64,000 nt of DNA from Saussurea involucrata (taxonomy: Eukaryota; Streptophyta; Magnoliopsida; Asterales; Asteraceae), in contig CM066314.1 of the NCBI GenBank assembly GCA_033807775.1, forward strand, positions 98,310,929-98,374,928, read 5' to 3'. Shown piece after piece: positions 45,001-57,334 of this stretch. The notes beneath the pieces are model-generated. The model was not told the origin of the DNA. It saw only the letters and a list, made by a program, of their open reading frames with translations, and did not search any database. Both the position numbers and the translations under genes were made by a program. Position 1 is the stretch's first letter. Each line of letters opens with the position of its first letter.

Positions 45001-47034
45001 GTATAATCTCATGACATGTGGATGATAGAGACCTTTTCGTATCCAGACAGCTTCTTCTTCATCTGAATCTACCTCTAAGACTCCACTCTTGTCTCCCATG
45101 TTTTAAATCCCTCTTCTTGTACAACTTCTGCCTCTTTTCCTTTCCCTAAAGCCTCTGATATTTCATCTCTATTCCACTCAGCTTCTGTTTGTTTTATTTC
45201 TTCTGAAGCTGGGTTTGGACTCCTTCTGTGGACGTCCAATCCTTGTTGAATGAAGGGGTTTTGTAGAATAACAGGTGTCTCGGCTGATTGATCTCTGGGT
45301 GTTTGATCATCTTCTTGCAGATGTGTGTCAATGCCAGAAATAGAGAAGTATTGTTCTTCTGGGGAGTGGTGGTCGAGAGGTTGTGTCGTCCACCCTGCTG
45401 TATTTAAAGTGTTGGCAATGTCAGGGTTCTGTAGGAAATTGTTTAAGTTTCCTTTGTGAGCAAATCGATCTGGGGATTGATGGGGCGATTGATATCCCTC
45501 TTCTGTCATTTCTACTTCTGCATCTTCTTCTTCTGCAGTTCTTTCTTCTGCGATTGCTTCCTCTTCTATGGTAACCAATTTCTCAAGTGATTTACCATGC
45601 TTCTTTTTGGTTTTCCCTTTTCTTAGGTTTTGGTGCCCCTTCCTCTGTGGTTTTCGATTTTCTTTTCTTCTTCAGTTTTGGAGAGGAGGGAGGAGCAGAG
45701 GAGCCAATTTCTGTGACATGAGGAGATGAAAGTTGATCTTCTGCAGCGCTTGTAGAGGTGCCTTCTGTAGTTTTTCTCCTTTTTGATTTTGGAGTAGAGG
45801 CAGAAGATTTCGAAGAGGACTTCTTTCCTATGAGCTCTGCACGTTTGGCTATGAAGCTAAGTTGAATAGCCATGTGTTTTGCTAATTTGTGATCTTTTTC
45901 TTCTTAAGTGGAAAGAGGTTCTGCAATCATTGTTCCTAGGGGGACACCTAAACGTGGGGGTGTCATAGGACTCGGTTTAGGAGTTCTATGATCGCGTATA
46001 TACTCTTTCTTAAGGGTTTTATTCGAGGCATACTTCAGAAGTTTCTTTGACAAAGGTCTGCAGTGCGTGTAACCATCTACATGATCAGTGGGGGTATTTT
46101 TGTTCATTGGGAACTGTTTGGGAATTGGCCCTTCCATTGGCCATTTCTGTATCAGCAACAGAGGTTCGAACAAGACTCCCAGTATTCTTTGGAACTGCAG
46201 AGGTGGTAGAAACTTAGGATCGTTCTATTTGACCCTTCTTGTGTTGTTCTTTCTGTCGATGGTGTTGATGATTTCTTGCATCATTATGGTCGCGTAATCC
46301 AGTGGGAGATCATAGTAAACCCCATACATGATGATTAATATCTGATGTGAGCTCTGGTCAATACTGCCTATCTTCCCTGTCAGGCATCTGTTAAGAATTG
46401 AGAACAAGGTGTTCCACAGAGGTGGTAATCTGCCTCTGCGGAAGTCATTTCTCTTCCTCAGTGGGGTGTTGTACCCAAGCATTTCTAGGAAACGACAGAT
46501 CTCGTCGTCTGTTGGTTGCTCTGCATACTTCTTCAATCCAAGAAGACCGCTTGTTGGTAGGTTGAATTCAAGTGAGAACATTGTTCTATTGAACTTGATT
46601 TCCAGATGTTCAGATTTGTCAGGTCTTGAAATGTACCCTTTGATAAGAGAATCATCTTTATCAAATCGGCAACTTTGCCAAAAATGGTTCAAATATCTAA
46701 CTGGAATTTTCTTTGGGGTTCTTGAGAGTAAAGGGAAGAGGATATGATTTTCCATTATGTTTAGAAGAATGGCATGGGCTTCGCCGAAAGCAGTGAGTGA
46801 GGGGACCAAATAGCAATTGTTGGATTTGATTGGTAGTACCTTTTCGAAATGATCCTTTGCTATGAAGTTTTGAAGATGTGTGGTCGGAGCAAAGTCTGCT
46901 GAATCGCCGGAATCTTCTAGTTCAATGTTTTGGGCAAGTTTGGGGTTTTCTGAATGTTCAGAATGAGCAGGTGAATGTTCTGGTGAGTTCGTCGGAGAGT
47001 GTGCAGGGGAGATAGCTTGAGAAGATGAAGCCAT
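42076..47034 (-). pseudogene. Element C1 post-pol gene, about 1,650 codons, many stops
   Basis: On the minus strand ATG 47034 opens one frame that persists to the end at 42076. It is interrupted by stops at about 46225, 45904, 45592, 44413, 44101, 43666, 43099 and 42733, with a frame excursion between about 45590 and 45100. Parts: a Ser/Pro-rich start (MASSSQAISPAHSPTNSPEH), an N-terminal domain (RRGRLPPLWNTLFSILNRCL then IDQSSHQI), Lys-rich patches, a Thr/Glu-rich linker, a coiled coil near 44101-44230, an SAFDAFKTPKPEEED module, and a C-terminal domain (VRREDNSETTFADADLRNI ... RFGLVFQNPQGKVELF). It is close to the C2 gene and homologous in plan to A and B. Function is unknown. Confidence 0.82.
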
Positions 47035-48403
47035 TTGGTAATGAGAATAAGATACTTGCAGGTTTTTGCAGGGTTTCGCCGGAGAAGAATGAGAGTTTGT
47101 AAAAAGTTTATGAGAGGGTAATCTTGGTTTTTTATAGGAGGGTAAAACGGTAGAATTCGAAAGAGTAAAATATATGGCAATGGATTAAAATTTGGAATCC
47201 GTAATCAAGTTAGAACGGCGGGTTCAACTTTCCACAGAAAACGTTCCATGTACGCCCAATGAAAATGGGACACGTAGGCCATGTCAGAAGATGACAGGAT
47301 GTCGTGCGCGACCCATTAATGCTAGGCGCGTGGGGTTGTTCTTAGCCACATGTGATTCACTCTCAGTAAAAGTAACCGTTATTACTACAGAAATGCCTAA
47401 GTAACAGATTGACAGAACTTCTGTAGTTTACAGAAGCTCTGTGATCTTGAAAATCTTTGATGTTTATCCCTTTCTCATATATCTCATTGTTATCATGACT
47501 TCTGTAGGGTTTTTCTTTAACCAAAACGTTTGTAAAGGCATTGGAGAGGATCAATAGGATTTTTAGTTAAGAGTTTTTACTCGCAGAGGTTCTGTGGCTC
47601 TGTTGGAACTTGCAGAAGCTTTGTGAGGGCCAGCAGAACCTCTATGAGGGAAAAAATCTCATAACAAAAAATCTATTAAATTTTCTGATCATCCAATTTT
47701 TGATCTGTTTTAAGAGATGTTTTTCGGACATATTTGAAAGTTGGTGAAAAAAGTTTTGTTTGTGAAGGTCATGGTGTATGTATTCGGTTTCCGAGATAAC
47801 ATTCCAAAAGATCGATAGAGGGAGGGTTAATTTGTGATCACAGAGCATATTTCTGGCAGAACCTCTGTTGAGCTCAGCAGAAGCTCTATGATCTTAAATT
47901 TCTCCTAATTTGAATTTTATGAAACTTTTTGAGCTTTTGATTTTTGAAATGTTATTCTCAGTATATTTAGGACATATTTGACAATTTGTCCTAGAAAACT
48001 GTTTTCAAAAACCTTTTGTGCGAGAGACATACCTTTTGGTTCTTCTTTTCTCGGCAGTGATGTCTGACTTCTGTCGATATAGATTCATCGACATTCTTCT
48101 TTGGCTTTCCCTTGAAAGTTTTACCTCTGTAGATCATTTCAGGGTCCCTTTTTGCTCCCCATTGATCTAATCACCTCTGTAGATCAAGTAATTTCCTTTT
48201 GCTCCCCCTTGACCTATGCTTGGATCAAAGAATGATAAGTTTTGCATAGAACATAGGTCATGTTTTCCAGAGGTTCTGTAGGGGTCGTCAGAGGTTCTGA
48301 GTAGACCCACAGAAGCTCTGAGATTTCAAAGCAATAAGTAAAGCAAAATAGAAATATATACATATTTACAGAAGATAAGCTATACTTACAGAGGATTTTC
48401 ACG
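47035..48403 (-). promoter_or_regulatory. Element C1 spacer with internal promoter-like region
   Basis: Non-coding DNA between the RNase H end and the post-pol gene. On the minus strand a TATAAAAAA box at about 47128-47136 lies about 95 bp before the ATG at 47034. The ACGT-containing stretch at 47220-47345 (CTACGTGTCCC) precedes it. Exact ACAGA-N3-TCTGT words occur at 47412 and 47430, with decayed ones near 47580, 47860 and 48270. Polypurine-like AAGGGGGAGC tracts face the minus strand at about 48207. The C2 counterpart is at 58417-59820. Confidence 0.6.
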
Positions 48404-48513
48404 TCATATTGATCATTCCTAACTTACCTACCAAGAAATTGAATATTTTCTCGTCTAAAGCTTTGGTGAATAAGTCCGCGAGTTGGTATTCTGTGGGCAC
48501 GAAATGCATCTCG
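48404..48513 (-). pseudogene. Element C1 RNase H remnant
   Basis: Minus strand from about 48513 to the TGA at 48404-48406 encodes the last 36 or so residues of copia RNase H (EMHFVPTEYQLADLFTKALD, then GKLGMINMT). It matches the end of C2 pol at 58300-58416 almost base for base. Homology stops at about 48513, marking one edge of the internal deletion. Confidence 0.9.
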
Positions 48514-49742
48514 AGCAGATTCTGTGATTAAGCTTTGCACGTGTATAGAGCTCTTGATCAGTTGGACGTCCTTTGGACAATCTTGCAGAGGCTCTGCACG
48601 TCCTTACAGAAGCTCTGTGGTTAACCTCTACATTAATCTTCTACAAAACAATAGAAGTCTTCTATATGGCCTTTGCACGTGGGACATCTCTTGATCAGCC
48701 CATATTCACCCTCTGGACATCCAAGAACATAGCTCTGCACATTTCTGAACAAATAAAGATTTTGGTACACTTCAGCTGGTTCAAACAGCAGCATTAAGCA
48801 GTAGCTTCAATTTCACAGCAGCACCAAAATTCTGTATTTTCTGCCTAGGCTGAATCAACAGAAACCTTTCTGTTTTGGATCAAATAGCAGCACCAAAAAT
48901 CTGTTTATAACATATTTATGTTACACATTGAATGCAGCAGATTCGCATATCCGTAGATTTGGAATACTAGCAGCAGCACAACACCTTCTGCACAAATGAA
49001 CTTATGCACGTGCTCTGAACATTTAATCAAACTCTGAAAGCTTTGAATAATCTTTGGATTGGCATTTCATCACATCAGCAAGTGACAACAACAAATTCAG
49101 CAGCTTAATGAGCTGCAGACAGTGGCTTAAACTGTTCTAGAGTCTTAATCTGGACAGAGTCACTTTCCAGCTTTGAGCTACTTTTTAATAAGCTTTTTCT
49201 CCACAGTCTTGGTCAGATCAAGCACTAGTCAGCTTCTTAATCTGGACAGACTACCATTTTGTTTGATTTCTGCTTCACAGCAGGTTTGGACAGCCTTTTG
49301 ATCTGCATAGTCTTTTTCTGGATCAGCCTTGGTTCAGACTCTGGAAAAACAGCAGCGCTCCTTTTTGTTTAAACCAATCATCTTCATAAGCGACATCAAA
49401 ATGTGATTCTGAACAAATTCTCTGGAATGTTTTCTACTAAAAACACCTACAAGTATGAGTTCGATCACACCACAGTAAACTGAACTTTTTCGAGAAATTT
49501 TTTCTTAAAATCAACAAATTGATTTATAAACAGTTATGAACAATAAAACCCTGTCTTGATCTGAATCCAGATATGTGCAAAAGATCCAATAATCCATTTA
49601 GGACTGAGTTCTGTACTGTTGTGCTCAGAAATCAATTGCCATTGAAGGATGAGTCTTAAACTGAGTGTTTAAGAGTCCAATATCCACTGAAGTGTGAGTC
49701 CTTAACAGATGTATTAAGGAGTCCACGTACCTGCAAGACAGA
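48514..49742 (-). other. Unassigned 1.2 kb in place of pol in element C1
   Basis: No frame of note on the minus strand and no similarity I can see to pol. It has repeated CAGCAGCACCAAAA-type text near 48790-48910 and a few family words (CAGAGGCTCTG, 48584). It lies exactly where about 4 kb of protease, integrase and RT should be. It could be filler captured during the deletion or transduced host sequence. Confidence 0.6.
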
Positions 49743-50741
49743 TCAAACAATTTTTGGTACCCATTTCCAATTGGGTCCTATTTTGTTATAATTTGCATGA
49801 AATGCTTTGTTGATCTTGTCATACTCAACATAAATGAATGGCTTTTGAACATTTTGAACAAGTTTAGAGCCTTTCACTATCCAAACCATTTTCACTCTTC
49901 TAAAAGCTTGATTAACTGAGTTGTCTAGCCTACGATCATGGTAAAAATTAGAAGTGGAGATCTGATTTTTTGAAAACTTATTTGGCTTAATGAACCCTTT
50001 TGAAGAACTGTTCTTGTTTATTGAACTTGAAGTTGTTTTAAGTGAACACTTGGAGTCTGCAAAGTCAAATTCCTTGAGCCTTTTAGCTAAATCATTCTTT
50101 TCCTTTAAATTTACCTCAAACATCTTTTGGAGTTCAGATTTACATCTCTTCTCCAACATGATCTTAGTTAACAAATCAGAGAGTCTCTTTGTCAGTTTGG
50201 ATATTTCGGTTTTAAAAATCCTTCTTTCTCTTTCAAAGTCATCATTTTGACTTAATTCTTGAAATCTTTGAACCTTCAACTGTTCAGATTCTTTTCTTTC
50301 AAAATCAGACACTTTCCTCTCTTTTTCAAGAGTTTTATGTAATTCTGAGATTTTGCAAGAAAACTCCACAGACTTTGTTTCAAAAACAGATTTCTTCTTT
50401 TCAAAATTTTCTCTTTCACAGACCACAACCTTTTTAAAATCAGAAACCAGATTAGAAAATGTTAAACATTTAAGTTCAAGTATATTCTTCTCTTTTTCAG
50501 ACTCAAATAAATTCCTTTTCAGTTCAAGATTTTCTTAGTTTAGGAGGTTACCTGATTCTTCAAGCTTAACAATCTTTTCTGAATCAATCAGAATACTTTT
50601 GTTCTTTTCCTCCAACTCTTTCTTAAGATTAGGAATAATTTTTTGAAAGTTGGAACTAAGTTTAGAATAGTATATATGATCTGCATCACAACTAAATCTT
50701 AGTCTTGACATATTGTTACTTGAAAGATTGTTAGACAACAT
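49743..50741 (-). pseudogene. Element C1 gag remnant, coiled-coil protein of about 330 residues
   Basis: ATG 50741 on the minus strand, one TAG at 50535-50537, then open to TGA 49743-49745. It is almost entirely Lys/Glu/Leu heptads up to about 50050 and ends with KIGPNWKWVPKIV, the standard last motif of gag in this group. The UBN2 core and zinc knuckle are absent. A TCTGTCTTGCAG site follows the stop as in B and C2, but the protease does not. It may be a structural partner that joins helper gag particles, or just decay. Confidence 0.75.
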
Positions 50742-51131
50742 GGTATTGATTCAAAAACACAGAAATTAATACAAAAACAGAGGTTCAAAATACCCAGTTC
50801 AGATTAAGTTTTAAGAACTTAAAAAATGATTTCAATCACAGCAGGTAAAAACACAGCAGGTCAGATTAGTTAAAATCTAAAACGACAACAGGTCAAGCAT
50901 AAGAGTATGAAATTGATAAACCTGTATTAGAAGTCGTATGCTGAAAATCCGTAAAAATCAAACAGGGGCTGTTTGAAATCTTCTGCAGAATCTGTGTCTT
51001 TGTTGCTGGAATCGATTGATAAGGGCTGTGTGAAATCTTTGAGTTTTGAGTGAAAGCCAGAAATCGATTGACAAAGTAATACAGCAGCAAAATCGATCAG
51101 GTCTTCTTTGAATCAACGAAAATTGTCTTTG
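50742..51131 (-). other. Element C1 5' leader
   Basis: Non-coding leader between the primer-binding site and the gag remnant. AT-rich, with several CAGCAGGTC-type repeats. No conserved structure could be judged by eye. Confidence 0.6.
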
Positions 51132-51143
51132 GCTCTGATACCA
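51132..51143 (-). other. Element C1 primer-binding site (initiator-Met tRNA)
   Basis: The plus strand reads GCTCTGATACCA, the reverse complement of TGGTATCAGAGC, two bases inside the 5' LTR. This fixes the element's orientation as minus. Confidence 0.95.
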
Positions 51144-51145
51144 AT

Positions 51146-51988
51146 TGTTGGTTCCCAGTTTTGTTTAAACAAGATTATCAGATCTATTAGTTCAAGTTTG
51201 AGTTTGATGCGGAAGCGTATTTGAAGAACTAACAGATATGTTTGATAGATTTAGAACACAATATAAATAAACAGTGAACAGGAAATAATATCTCAAAGTT
51301 TACTGAATATATATATATATTAAGAATAGATTCAAGAACAGTGAGTAAGCAAAGCTTTAAAACAGACATGACTCTTAAAGTGTATAATCTATGTGTTCTT
51401 GTGATTTGTTTCTCTCTTGATTTCTTGATTCGATTGTTCGATCGATAGGAAGAACTCAACATGAGTCTTCTTTATATACTACTCTAAGGGGACCATAAAG
51501 CATAAGCTACTATTCATAATGGATGGTATGAATAGTTGGACGGATGGCATGAACAGTTTGGACGTGCTGTATTGCATTTAATGCAGCAGACGTCTATTAT
51601 GTACTAAGCCCTATTGAATCCAATCAGAGTTTGACACGTTGCAGTTGGACAGGGCATGCTATCATGCAAGTTGATGAACAGGTCCTGTAACAGTAGCAAG
51701 ATATTATAAATATCTTTGAAGTCTTTGAAGAGGACCACAGAGGCTCTGTAAAGTGTTACAGAGGTTCTGTGGTCTGGTCCTTTGTAGAGCAGTCTTCACC
51801 GGATTCCGAGTCTTTGGTCTTCTTTACGCGTATGACAGAGCTTCTGTAGGACGCCTCTTTAGCTTCTGTAGCTTCTTGACCTTGATCTCTCGGTAAGTTC
51901 GGCAGAGCCTCTGTAAGAGGCTTTCTTCACTTAGCCTATTTTTCACTACTTCTAAATACTTCTATGATTAGGAAGATTGAAGCTAACA
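51146..51988 (-). repeat. Element C1 5' LTR (843 bp)
   Basis: It carries exact words ACAGA-N3-TCTGT at 51737, 51758 and 51835. A TATA box (TATATAAAG on the minus strand) lies at about 51470-51480. A TA microsatellite lies near 51307-51321. A segment at about 51780-51831 (containing CACCGGATTCCGAG) is absent from the 3' LTR, so it was either gained here or lost there. Confidence 0.92.
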
Positions 51989-52004
51989 CTCTCAAATTTA
52001 TCAA

Positions 52005-53845
52005 ACAGCCAAACTATCCGGACAACAGGGCTTTCCGGATACATACTCAATCCGGATAACAGACATTCCGGACAACACAGACAATCCGAATAATTCTGTA
52101 GATGATAATTTACTTAAACTTAACATTGAACTGATTGAACTAAATGAGATAAATGAAAGCATTCAGAAAAGACTCACCTTTAATGAGAGAGAAGTAAGGC
52201 TTCTCACTCAAGAAAAAGCCAAAATTTTTGAAGAAAAGGAAAGAGTAGAAAAGAATTGGAACAAAAATCTAGATCCTTTAAAAAGGCAAATTTCTGAATT
52301 AACATCTGCTCTAAAAGTCAAAACAAAAGAACTTTCAGTTTCTAGGAGTGAAACAATAGGCATAAGAGCTCTCAAAGAATACTTTCAAAGAGAGAGATAG
52401 AGAGATACTTTGGCAAGATCTACTTAGAAGAGAAGTTTTACTTAAAAACTATAAAGATGCACAGAAGATGTATGAGAAAGTAAACTCACAAATAGGAAGA
52501 CGGGGTATAGGGTACGATGATGTTACCCTAGGTGTTGAAGGCAAAAGAATTAAACCTCTGTCTTCTCTGTTTGTGTTAGGAAAAACGAACAAACCAGATT
52601 TTCCAAACTTACTCTCTGTAAGTAAAAGGGCTAAAATCTCTGTGGAACCTCACTTGAGGAAACATACGAAGATGATCAATGTGTGGTTTGAAAACACAGA
52701 TTCATCATCTTCAACCTCTATCAATAAGGGAATCAAACCAAAGAAATATCTGAAAACACAAGATCAAATTGGTATCTTTGAGTTTGGTAAACCAGAGACT
52801 CAAACGCAGGTTGCTTTTGTCTGTATGATAAATGTCGAAAAGAAATTATCGGCAGAAGCTCCTGAGTTTAAACCCACCTTTTTCAGAAGAAAAACTTAAA
52901 GAAACAATTGAAAAGGAAATTTTGGAAGTATGGAAAACAAACGTTTTAGAAAACTTCTGTACATCTTCTGTAGATAAAATTCTCGCTGAAGATATCTTAT
53001 CAGAAACCTCTGCCGTCTATGAAAGTTATTCTATAGAGGAAGAAAGCTCGTACGATACATGCTCGGAAAATCCAGCCTCTGTCGAAAGAAATGACTCAAC
53101 CTCTGTATATGAGGACGATTCATCTTTTGACAACTCAGAGACAGATGTTACATCAGGGATAGTTCACTATGACACAGAGGATGTTAAATTCTCCTCTGAA
53201 GTTCTTAACAGAACTATTTCTCCAAAAGAGAAAATCATAGAGATACCTATCTGCCCAGATTTTCTACACTTGTATTTACAAGTCAAAACCTCTACTGAGC
53301 TTGATATGTTAAATCTTAAAAAGAAGACCTCTGTAGATCCTAAAAGTTCAAAATTTTCAAAACCTAGGCAAATTAACGAAAATCCCACTTGGCAACAAAA
53401 GGGAAAATGGCCTAAAGTTAACAAATCTTTTTCCTCTGTGACAGTGAAGAAAGATGTTCACCACATAAGAGACTCACAGAAGGCAGGAACTAAACAAAGC
53501 TTTTGCGAACAACATTATAGTATTCATAGATCTTATTGTAATAGGAAATTTAGTATTAAGAAAGAATGTAATGCCTCTGTGGCTCAGTTCAATGAATTCA
53601 ATGAAAAGTTCAAGCAAATCACGTCTCATATTCAATATTGTCATTGCTTTGATCTTATGTTCAAACTAAATAATCACTTCTCCAGTCAAGATTGTTTACT
53701 CTCAACTCAGATTCAAAAGTCAAAACCTACAAAGAAACAATCTGATTCTTCTAAAGATAAAAAATATTTCAAGAATGCTAAGGCAAACTTGAAAAATTCT
53801 AACAATATTGGACCCATGTGGATATGGGTACCTAAGTCTCTATGA
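52005..53845 (+). pseudogene. gag: Element C2 gag, C-terminal half, broken
   Basis: The first part (to TAG 52398) is TCCGG-rich text followed by a strong heptad coiled coil. A frame change leads to 52468-52899, with GRRGIGYDDVTLG, a module comparable to the GIGYDN module of element D. A one-base gain in a T run near 52880 shifts to 52832-53845, Ser/Glu-rich and ending NNIGPMWIWVPKSL with TGA at 53843. I see no classical zinc knuckle; Cys/His residues near 53490-53660 do not fit CX2CX4HX4C. The gag stop overlaps the pol ATG (ATGA), one base shorter here than in C1. Confidence 0.75.
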
Positions 53846-55908
53846 TTGTCTTGCAGAAGCGGTATGTGCCAATCTGGTATCTAGACTCCGGATGCTCAAG
53901 GCGCATGACTGGCGACAGAAGTTTACTATCCACGTACAAAGAAACACTCAATAGTGGATCTGTAACTTTTGGAGACGACAAGAAGGGACACATCAAAGGC
54001 TATGGAGTCATAAAGAAAGAAAACGTTTATGTATACAAAGTTGCATATGTGGATGGCCTTAAACACAACCTACTTAGTGTAAGCCAACTTTGTGATACAG
54101 GATTCGATGTGTTATTCAAAAGAACTTTCTGCTCTCTGAAAAGTGAAGACACAGGAATAGAACTTCTGCGAGCCGAAAGAATAGGTGATCTATATCTGAT
54201 GAATTTCAGTTCCAAGAACAAGGACAAAGTTTGCCTTGTACCCTGCAAAAGTGAGGAAACCTGGTTATGGCATAACAGGTTCTGTCACTTGAACTTTCAC
54301 ACCTTGGATAAACTCGTCAAACTTGATCTAGTTAAAGGTTTGCCTAATGTTAAATTTAATAAGGATCATTTGTGTTCTGCCTGTGAAATGGGAAAACTCA
54401 GAAGAGCTTCCCACAGAGGCAAAACAGATGTGTCTTGCACTAGGCCTCTGTACATGCTTCATGTCAACCTCTGCGGTCCCATTGCCATACAGAGCCTAGG
54501 TGGCAAGAAATACATACTTGTCTTAATTGATGAGTATTCGCGATTCACATGGGTTGAATTTGTCCGAAAGAAATCAAATGTTCCAATCATCTTGATTAAT
54601 CTAATGAAAAGAATCCAAGTTCTTTATGAATGCAGAATACAGAAGTTAAGAAGTGACAATGGCACAGAATTTAAAAACTGTCATTGAAGCCTATCTTTCT
54701 ACAGAAGGAATATCACAAAACTTCTCTGCCGCACGCACTCCACAGCAGAACGGCGTAGTCGAAAGAAAGAATCGAACGCTCGTGGAGGCCGCAAGAACTA
54801 TGCTATCAGCATGCGGATTACCGATGAACTTTTGGGCAGAAGCGATTTCTACCGCTTGTTATACACAGAATCGTTCAACCATTGTGAAAAGACACGTCAA
54901 GACTCCTTACGAACTGATCAACAAAAGGCGGCCAAACATCAAGTTTTTCCATGTGTTTGGATGTAAATGCTTTGTTTTAAACGACAGAGATTCCAGAGGA
55001 AAGTTTGAGGTAAAAGTTGACGAAGGAAAATTCATTGGATACTCTGCCACTTCCAAAGCCTACAGAGTATACCTTACAATGTCTCGCAAGATCGTAGAAA
55101 GCATCAATGTTTCTTTTGATGATTCATTCTAGAAGACTTCTGAGCAAATCAGTTCATAACTCGGACTTAAAGGGCAATCCTCTGGCATCTCACAAACAAA
55201 AGAAGACTTAAATCTTCTATTTCTAGAGATGTTCCACGACGACATTGATCCCTCTGTTGGAACAATCAGAGCTTCTGCAGAACAATCCTCTATCGGTCAA
55301 AATACTACAGGTATGACTCTAACTGGTCCAAATAATGCTTCATCTTCTTCTGTAAATGCTACAGATGCAAATGCTGAGGAAGAGTCTACAGAAGATGAAA
55401 CACAAAGGAAAACGACCACAGAAGCTGCTGAAGAACAAACTCCACAATCCACAGAGGAACCAATAACAGAGGATATAGAGGACCAAGTCTATACGTCTTC
55501 AGAGGAACAAACTCCACCACCACTCATACCAATCATTCCACAAACAGTTGAATCAACTACCAAGGCACGTACTACGATAGAGGCTACACCAGAAGAAGAA
55601 GAAGAAGAAGAATAAGAACAATTCGATGACATTGGTGACCATCATCCACGCACAACTCAGTGGACAAAAAGCCATCCTCCAAGCCAAATAATTGGAGAAC
55701 CCTCTGACAAGGTAATAACAAGGTCTGCCACTGCTAATTTCTGTTTCTTTATGAACTTTATTAGTGTGATAGAGCCAAAGAAGATCTCTGAAGCCCTTGA
55801 CGACCCAAACTGGGTAAACGCCATGTAAGATGAGCTTCTGCAGTTTGAGCGCAACAAAGTTTGGACTCTAGTACCTCTGCCATGGGGGACACAGGCCATT
55901 GGGACTAA

Positions 55909-56903
55909 GGGCCTGTTCGTTTGTGGCTTATTGGGCTGATAAATGGATATGGCTTATTCGGTCAGCCATATCCATGTGTTCGGTAGGGGCTGATTCGCTC
56001 AGCTACAAAAATGAAGTCCTTTGTATTCAGCTGACTTTTTTTCCAAACTACCCCCTTCCCACCTACCCCATTAAACATCAGCTACCACATTAAAAAAACA
56101 CAAGTTCTCTTCATCTCCCCTATTCTCTACATCGCCTCCTTCTCCATCGAGTTCTCTTAACAGGTATGTATCTCCTCTCTCTCCATCGGTCTTTTCTTCA
56201 TATCTAGAACCTGTTATCTCCATCGATTTGTTCTTCTTCAGCTGTTAATATGTTCGATTTCTTCACTTTTTCCGGGTTGTTCTTCGTTAGCTGTTACCCA
56301 GGAGCACACTTGTGATGAAATTTCACATAAAGGAAAACCGAGGGCGGTATCAGGTTGAGAGAGATCATACGAGAAGGAAAGCCGAGGTCTCTTAATTTTA
56401 CCACTGGAATTTCAGATTAGAGATCCATCGCCATTTCAGCGAAGGGAGAGTGGGTTTTGTTCGATTGAAACCACCTAAAAAGGAATGATTAAATCAAGTA
56501 TTGAGCTAAAATAGAGCGATGATCTGTTGGTGTATCTAGGAGACAGCAAAGGGAGAGTGGGTTTTGTTGATGGTTTGGTGAAGAAATGGGGTTCAAGAAA
56601 AAAAATAAAAAAACTATTAATATGCATCAATGAAATGCTATTAATATACATGGATATGAAATGGTTTAGAATTGGGTTTAATAAACATTTAAATCAATAT
56701 TTTTTTATCATTCAAAGGCATTTATTTAATATTTTTATTTTATAAAAATATGGACCAAGGGTAAAATGGTCATTTCTGATATTCAGATTGTTTATTCAGT
56801 CCAACAACAGAACAACAACTTATCTGTTAACACTCAGACAACCATATCCACTAAGACAGTCATATGGATTCAGGTCTTAACAGAAAATGAACAGAACAGC
56901 ACC
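55909..56903. mobile_element. Harbinger-like non-autonomous DNA element, 995 bp
   Basis: Flanked by TAA (55906-55908 and 56904-56906). The ends are imperfect inverted repeats: left GGGCCTGTTCGTTTG, right complement GGTGCTGTTCTGTTC. TAA duplications and GG...CTGTT ends fit the PIF/Harbinger superfamily. Removing the element and one TAA rejoins the pol frame exactly. The interior is AT-rich toward the right, with no transposase frame, so it is non-autonomous or a long MITE. hAT is a weaker alternative because no 8-bp duplication is seen. Confidence 0.65.
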
Positions 56904-57269
56904 TAAGTGAGTCTACAGAAATAAGAAGGATGAAGATGGAGTGGTCATCAGAAACAAAGCACGATTAGTGGCCAAGGGATATAGACAAGAACAAGGCATA
57001 GACTACGATGAGACTTTTGCCCTTGTCGCACGGCTCGAAGCAATAAGAATATTCTTAGCCTTCGCAGCCCACAGAGGTTTCAAAGTCTATCAGATGGACG
57101 TGAAATCAGCTTTTCTCAACGGTGAAATCCAAGAAGAGGTTTACGTAAATCAGGCACCAGGGTTTGAAAGCTCAAAGTTCCCAAGGCATGTGTACTACCT
57201 TGAAAAGACTCTGTATGGACTGAAACAGGCTCCAAGAGCATGGTACGAACAACTTTCTACCTTTCTTCT

Positions 57270-57334
57270 AGTCAATGGCTACGACAGAGGTACAACAGAT
57301 ACTACTAATAGTCAATGGCTACGACAGAGGTACA
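57270..57334 (+). repeat. 25-bp direct repeat, 40-bp spacing, in C2 RT
   Basis: AGTCAATGGCTACGACAGAG plus five more bases occurs at 57270-57294 and 57310-57334. It disturbs the segment just before the YVDD box. Local duplication by slippage or repair is likely. Confidence 0.9.

Larger units (their letters stand above)
40999..51988 (-). mobile_element. Element C1: non-autonomous Sirevirus-like copia element, 10,990 bp
   Basis: TG...CA LTRs at 51146-51988 (5') and 40999-41784 (3') are flanked by a perfect CTCTC duplication (40994-40998, 51989-51993). The primer-binding site is at 51132-51143. Inside, reading the minus strand: leader, a coiled-coil gag remnant, 1.2 kb of unassigned DNA, the last 110 bp of RNase H, a spacer with internal promoter, the long post-pol gene, and a polypurine tract. 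The gag core, zinc knuckle, protease, integrase, RT and most of RNase H are missing. It must have moved with proteins from relatives. The LTRs differ by about ten substitutions plus an indel of about 52 bp. Confidence 0.93.

Noticed and set aside
56100..56700. A host gene fragment inside the Harbinger-like element
   Set aside because: TC-rich and AT-rich non-coding text only; short frames have no recognisable domain.
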